Shown here: in pieces, positions 60,667 to 64,000 of the stretch | How positions within the stretch are numbered: position 1 is the first letter of the stretch | How the letters are laid out: each line of letters begins with the position of its first letter | Assembly (NCBI RefSeq): GCF_024733015.1 | Contig: NZ_JANKJG010000005.1 | Coordinates: forward strand, 124,001 to 188,000 | Length of the DNA: 64,000 nt | Direction of reading: 5' to 3' | From: Pseudosulfitobacter koreensis | GTDB lineage: Bacteria; Pseudomonadota; Alphaproteobacteria; Rhodobacterales; Rhodobacteraceae | Program-made: the position numbers and the translations under genes | The notes under the pieces: model-generated | The model's database searches: none | Seen by the model: only the letters and a program-made list of their open reading frames with translations | Told to the model about the DNA's origin: nothing

Positions 60667-62816
60667 CCACGCTCTCGGCATGTCCTGCCTGTGCCGCGGC
60701 ACCGCTGGCCGAACGTGTGGCTGCACCGCGGGTCGCGCAGCCCGACATCATCCTGTCGCTGCCCACGATCCACTGCGCGGGCTGCATCGCGGGAGTCGAG
60801 CGGTCCTTGCGCACCCTGCCGGGGGTCAAGGCTGCGCGCGTGAACCTGTCGCTGAAGCGGGTCAACGTGCAGACAGAAACGCTCACCGATGCCCAACTGG
60901 TGACCCGTCTGCGCGATGCGGGCTTTGAAGCACATCCGCTGGACCGCAGCGTTCTCGACACCGGAAAGGATGCCGAAGGTCAGCGTCTGCTGGTCAAACT
61001 CGCGGTCGCCGGTTTCGCGATGATGAACGTGATGCTGTTCTCTGTCGCGATCTGGTCTGGCGCATCCGATTCCACCCGCGAATTGTTCCACATGATTTCA
61101 GCGGCGATTTCGCTGCCTGCCGTGCTGTTTTGCGGCCAGCCCTTCTTTGCAAACGCCTGGAGCGCGCTGCGGGTGCGCCGCCTGAACATGGATGTGCCGA
61201 TTTCGCTCGCCATCCTGCTGGCCGCGGGCATGTCGCTCTACGAGGTGTTGAACCACGGCCACCACGCCTATTTCGACGCGGCGCTCTCGCTGACGTTCTT
61301 CCTGCTGGTCGGGCGCTATCTCGACCACCGCAGCCGCCGTGCCGCGCATTCCGCCGCCCGCGATCTGGCTGCATTGGAAGTGCACAGCGCCCTGAGACTG
61401 ACCAAAGACAGCGCTCAATCCGTCCCGGTCAGCGATCTGCGCGTCGGCGATTTGGTTCTCATCCCCACCGGCGTACGTGTGCCAGTCGACGGCACGCTGA
61501 TCAGCCTCGAGGCCACGACTGACCGCGCCTTCCTGACCGGGGAGAGCGCCGCAGTGCGCAGCCTGATGGGCGCCGAAGTGCAGGCGGGCGAGATCAACCT
61601 GGGCGCACCGTTCAAGGTGCAGGCGACTGCCGTGGGCGCGGACACCACCCTGCGCCGGGTCGCGGCCATGGTCGAGATGGCCGAGAACAGCCGCAACAGC
61701 TATACCGCGCTTGCGGACCGCGCGGCGGCGATCTATGCGCCGGCCGTGCACCTGCTGGCGCTTTTTGCCTTCATCGGCTGGGCGGTCATCGGCGGCGACA
61801 TCCGGCAGGCGCTGAACGTGGCCGTGGCCGTGCTGATCATCACCTGCCCCTGTGCGCTGGGTCTGGCCGTGCCTGCGGTCTCGACCGCCGCCATCGCGCG
61901 GCTCTACGGCAAGGGGTTCCTGGTCAAATCCGGCACCGCTCTGGAACGGTTGGCCGAAACCGACACCGTCATGTTCGACAAGACCGGCACGCTGACCGTA
62001 CCTGCCTCCAAGGCCGTCGCGGACTTGTTGACCCCCCGCCAGCAGGCCGTCGCCCGCGCCTTGGCCCAAAGCTCGACCCATCCGGTGTCGCGCGCCGTTC
62101 TGGCGGCCCTGCCTGCGGGCGAACCTGCCACGCTGAGCGGCATCGTCGAGGTCGCGGGGCGCGGCGTCGAGGGACTGGGCACCGAAGGTCTGGTGCAACT
62201 GGGCAGCGGCGCCTGGCTGGGGGCGGAATTCGAAGGCCCCGGCCTGCGCATCGGCTGCGCCCCCGCCATCGCCCTGCCCCTGACCGAAACCCTGCGCGCC
62301 GGTGCGCAGACCGCCATCGACGGGCTTCGCGCCCAAGGGCTGCACCCCGGCATCATCAGCGGCGACCGCGCGTCTGCCGTAACCCCGCTGGCCGATACGC
62401 TGGGTGTTGCAGACCACAGGTCGGGCATCACGGCGACCGAGAAACACACGCAACTTCAGACGCTTGCCAAGCAAGGCCACCGCGTCATGATGGTGGGCGA
62501 CGGGCTGAACGACGCCGCAGCCCTTGCCGCCGCACATGCATCCGTGGCCCCGTCGTCCGCGCTGGACGCCGCGCGCAATGCCGCCGATATCGTGATCCTG
62601 AACGACAGCCTGGCCGATCTGCCGCTTCTGATGTCTGTCGCCCGCGCCGCCACCCGCCTGTCGAAACAGAACTTTGCCATCGCAGCACTTTACAACGTCA
62701 TTGCGGTGCCTGTAGCCCTTGCCGGGATGGCGACACCGCTGCTGGCAGCAATTGCAATGTCGGTTTCGTCGATCACGGTTCTGGCCAACGCCATGCGCAT
62801 CCGGAGGGTTAAATGA
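60663..62816 (+). CDS. ccoI: Copper-translocating P-type ATPase CcoI (FixI-like)
   Basis: A 717-residue P1B-type ATPase. An N-terminal cysteine pair C7-PA-C10 precedes a heavy-metal-associated domain with HCAGC (C38, C41). The membrane metal site is C395-P-C397, the phosphorylated Asp is D439 in FDKTGT, and the hinge is MVGDGLNDAAAL. It exports Cu+ to the periplasm for the CuB centre of the cbb3 oxidase. It sits between ccoH and ccoS, overlapping each by 4 bp. Confidence 0.95.
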   Translation: MTTLSACPACAAAPLAERVAAPRVAQPDIILSLPTIHCAGCIAGVERSLRTLPGVKAARVNLSLKRVNVQTETLTDAQLVTRLRDAGFEAHPLDRSVLDTGKDAEGQRLLVKLAVAGFAMMNVMLFSVAIWSGASDSTRELFHMISAAISLPAVLFCGQPFFANAWSALRVRRLNMDVPISLAILLAAGMSLYEVLNHGHHAYFDAALSLTFFLLVGRYLDHRSRRAAHSAARDLAALEVHSALRLTKDSAQSVPVSDLRVGDLVLIPTGVRVPVDGTLISLEATTDRAFLTGESAAVRSLMGAEVQAGEINLGAPFKVQATAVGADTTLRRVAAMVEMAENSRNSYTALADRAAAIYAPAVHLLALFAFIGWAVIGGDIRQALNVAVAVLIITCPCALGLAVPAVSTAAIARLYGKGFLVKSGTALERLAETDTVMFDKTGTLTVPASKAVADLLTPRQQAVARALAQSSTHPVSRAVLAALPAGEPATLSGIVEVAGRGVEGLGTEGLVQLGSGAWLGAEFEGPGLRIGCAPAIALPLTETLRAGAQTAIDGLRAQGLHPGIISGDRASAVTPLADTLGVADHRSGITATEKHTQLQTLAKQGHRVMMVGDGLNDAAALAAAHASVAPSSALDAARNAADIVILNDSLADLPLLMSVARAATRLSKQNFAIAALYNVIAVPVALAGMATPLLAAIAMSVSSITVLANAMRIRRVK

Positions 62817-62974
62817 ACATTCTTCTGATCCTGATCCCCGTCTCGATCATTATGGGCGCCCTCGGCCTATGTGCGTTTCTGTGGACGGTGCGCAGCGGAC
62901 AATACGACGATGACGCGGGCACATCCGCACGGATCCTGATGGACGATGACGACAACCAGCCGGGTCGGAATTAG
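62813..62974 (+). CDS. ccoS: cbb3 oxidase maturation protein CcoS
   Basis: A 53-residue protein with one membrane helix (LILIPVSIIMGALGLCAFLW, residues 5-24), then the family motif VRSGQYDD (about residues 26-33) and a disordered acidic tail. CcoS is needed to put haem and copper into CcoN. Its ATG overlaps the ccoI stop (ATGA). Confidence 0.88.
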   Translation: MNILLILIPVSIIMGALGLCAFLWTVRSGQYDDDAGTSARILMDDDDNQPGRN

Positions 62975-63097
62975 ACTCGTGGCACCTCAATCTGTGTAAA
63001 CCGACGCGTCTCAGCGCGCGCAATCGCAGATTGCAACCTGCGTCAGGTCCACTAGGCTGCCCCCCTGAGGCGCACACCATCAACAGAACCGGGTCAC

Positions 63098-63463
63098 ATG
63101 AGCGAAGAAGACGAACGCAGCACCAAACAGGCAATCGTCCGCGGGTTCATGCTGCGGTGCCCCTCCTGCGGCGTCGGAAAAACGCTTCACTCCTACCTGA
63201 AGGTGAAGGACAAATGCAGTCACTGCGGCATCGACCTTACTCATGCACGCACTGACGACGGCCCGGCCTATTTCACCCTGATGGCAGTCGTTGCAATCAT
63301 CTTTCCGATGTTTGCAATAATCTACGCCAATTATGACCCAAGCCCGCTGGTTGTGGCACTGTCCCTGATGGGCGCGGCCACCGGTCTGGCGCTCTGGCTT
63401 TTGCCGCGCGTGAAGGGTGTGTTCATCGGCCTGCAATGGGCCGCGCGACTATACGGGTTCTGA
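63098..63463 (+). CDS. DUF983 family protein
   Basis: A 121-residue membrane protein with an N-terminal zinc-ribbon-like segment (CPSCGVG then KCSHCG, about residues 18-43) and two hydrophobic helices (about 61-80 and 88-107). DUF983 genes often occur near cytochrome oxidase genes in alphaproteobacteria; the function is unknown. It lies 120 bp after ccoS, so it may or may not share regulation. Confidence 0.85.
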   Translation: MSEEDERSTKQAIVRGFMLRCPSCGVGKTLHSYLKVKDKCSHCGIDLTHARTDDGPAYFTLMAVVAIIFPMFAIIYANYDPSPLVVALSLMGAATGLALWLLPRVKGVFIGLQWAARLYGF

Positions 63464-63497
63464 ATCCGCAAGACACGAGGCCTTGCAGAGCCACCCC

Positions 63498-64000
63498 CTA
63501 GCCCCTGGCCAACGCCACCTGCTCCGCGATCAGATCCTTGTAAAACGCGCGAATGCGGTGAAACACCGGCCCCGCATTGCCGCCACCGATTACCCGTCCG
63601 TCAATCTCGAACACCGGTGTCTGCGCGCCGAAAGTGCCGGTCAGAAACGCCTCGTCCGCGCCATAGGTGTCCACCAGCGAAAAGTTCCGCTCGTAGACCG
63701 GGATCGCGTTTTCACGGCACAGGTCGATCACCTTTTGCCGGGTGATGCCGTTCATGCAGTAGTCCCCCGTCGAGGTCCAAACCGCCCCCTTGCGCACGAT
63801 GAAGAAGTTGCAGGCGTTGGTGGTGTTCACAAACCCGAACGGGTCCAGCATCAGCGCCTCGTCGGCCCCGGCCCGGATCGCATGGTTCAGCGCGATGATG
63901 CAGTTCAGTTTCGAATGCGAGTTCAGCTTGGCATCCTGCGTCAGCGGCAGCCCGCGATGATGTGGCACCGTGTGCAGGCGGATACCGCGCTGCACCATGC
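63498..64000 (-). CDS. Class IV aminotransferase (BCAT/D-alanine type), partial
   Basis: The C-terminal 167 residues of a PLP-dependent class IV aminotransferase; the start lies beyond the right edge of the window. Visible are SKLNCIIALNHA, the cofactor segment VNTTNACNFFIV, TSTGDYCMNGITRQ and the late EAFLTGTFGAQTPV. It resembles branched-chain or D-amino-acid aminotransferases; the substrate is not decidable without the N-terminal half. It converges on the DUF983 gene. Confidence 0.8.
   Translation of the reverse strand, partial: MVQRGIRLHTVPHHRGLPLTQDAKLNSHSKLNCIIALNHAIRAGADEALMLDPFGFVNTTNACNFFIVRKGAVWTSTGDYCMNGITRQKVIDLCRENAIPVYERNFSLVDTYGADEAFLTGTFGAQTPVFEIDGRVIGGGNAGPVFHRIRAFYKDLIAEQVALARG

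Overview
The window is a chromosomal segment of a GC-rich alphaproteobacterium, most likely a marine Rhodobacterales (Roseobacter-group) bacterium. The clues are two complete TRAP transporters, an FnrL/hemN/ccoNOPQ-ccoGHIS block with Rhodobacter-type FNR boxes, GGAAC-N16/17-GTT promoters of the alphaproteobacterial general-stress (EcfG) type, and protein signatures such as DUF1638, DUF3618 and Holin-X. No replication origin, rRNA, CRISPR array, transposase or integrase was recognised.

Layout. 0-10.6 kb is housekeeping: a radical SAM protein, a corrinoid protein and a DUF1638 protein (corrinoid C1 metabolism, without their methyltransferases), SufE, a lipoprotein, RNase D, purMN, a CAU tRNA, a histidine kinase, an MBL hydrolase and tRNA-Asn. 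10.7-23.5 kb looks accessory. It starts at tRNA-Asn with an AT-richer, gene-poor stretch and carries an M24 peptidase with a TRAP transporter, then a DUF296/acyl-CoA ligase/SCP-x thiolase/IclR operon divergent from a second TRAP transporter. It ends in a decayed SDR gene remnant. 23.5-31.4 kb holds an AI-2E-type membrane protein, a CAP-domain protein, PRC-barrel proteins, a 1025-residue CheB-CheR-PAS-HWE kinase, a Crp-family regulator and a DUF421 protein. 31.4-34.8 kb is a translationally coupled four-gene operon (acyl-CoA-dehydrogenase-like, PIG-L deacetylase, NodS-like methyltransferase, family 2 glycosyltransferase). 35.1-38.8 kb is a PaoABC-like molybdenum hydroxylase. 38.9-44.6 kb is trehalose metabolism (otsB, a GH15 enzyme, otsA) around a topoisomerase IB. 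44.7-51.4 kb holds small envelope-stress proteins, a YihY protein and the Ku-LigD end-joining pair. 51.5-63 kb holds a K+-channel-like protein, hemN, fnrL, a universal stress protein, ccoNOPQ and ccoGHIS. The window closes with a DUF983 protein and a class IV aminotransferase cut by the window end.

How it works together. Two regulons can be read from the DNA. FNR boxes (TTGAY-N4-ATCAA) lie in front of fnrL/hemN, the usp gene, ccoN and ccoG, tying microaerobic respiration, anaerobic haem synthesis and stress to oxygen. Six GGAAC-N16/17-(C/G/T)GTT elements lie in front of two PRC-barrel genes, DUF421, topoisomerase IB, the 22-residue membrane peptide/DUF883/Holin-X/DUF3618 set and ku-ligD. This suggests that 25-51 kb is a general-stress locus, and the HWE-family kinase inside it is a possible input. 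The most interesting unexplained items are this stress locus, the four-gene deacetylase/methyltransferase/glycosyltransferase operon, and the DUF296-thiolase-ligase pathway next to its own TRAP transporter.
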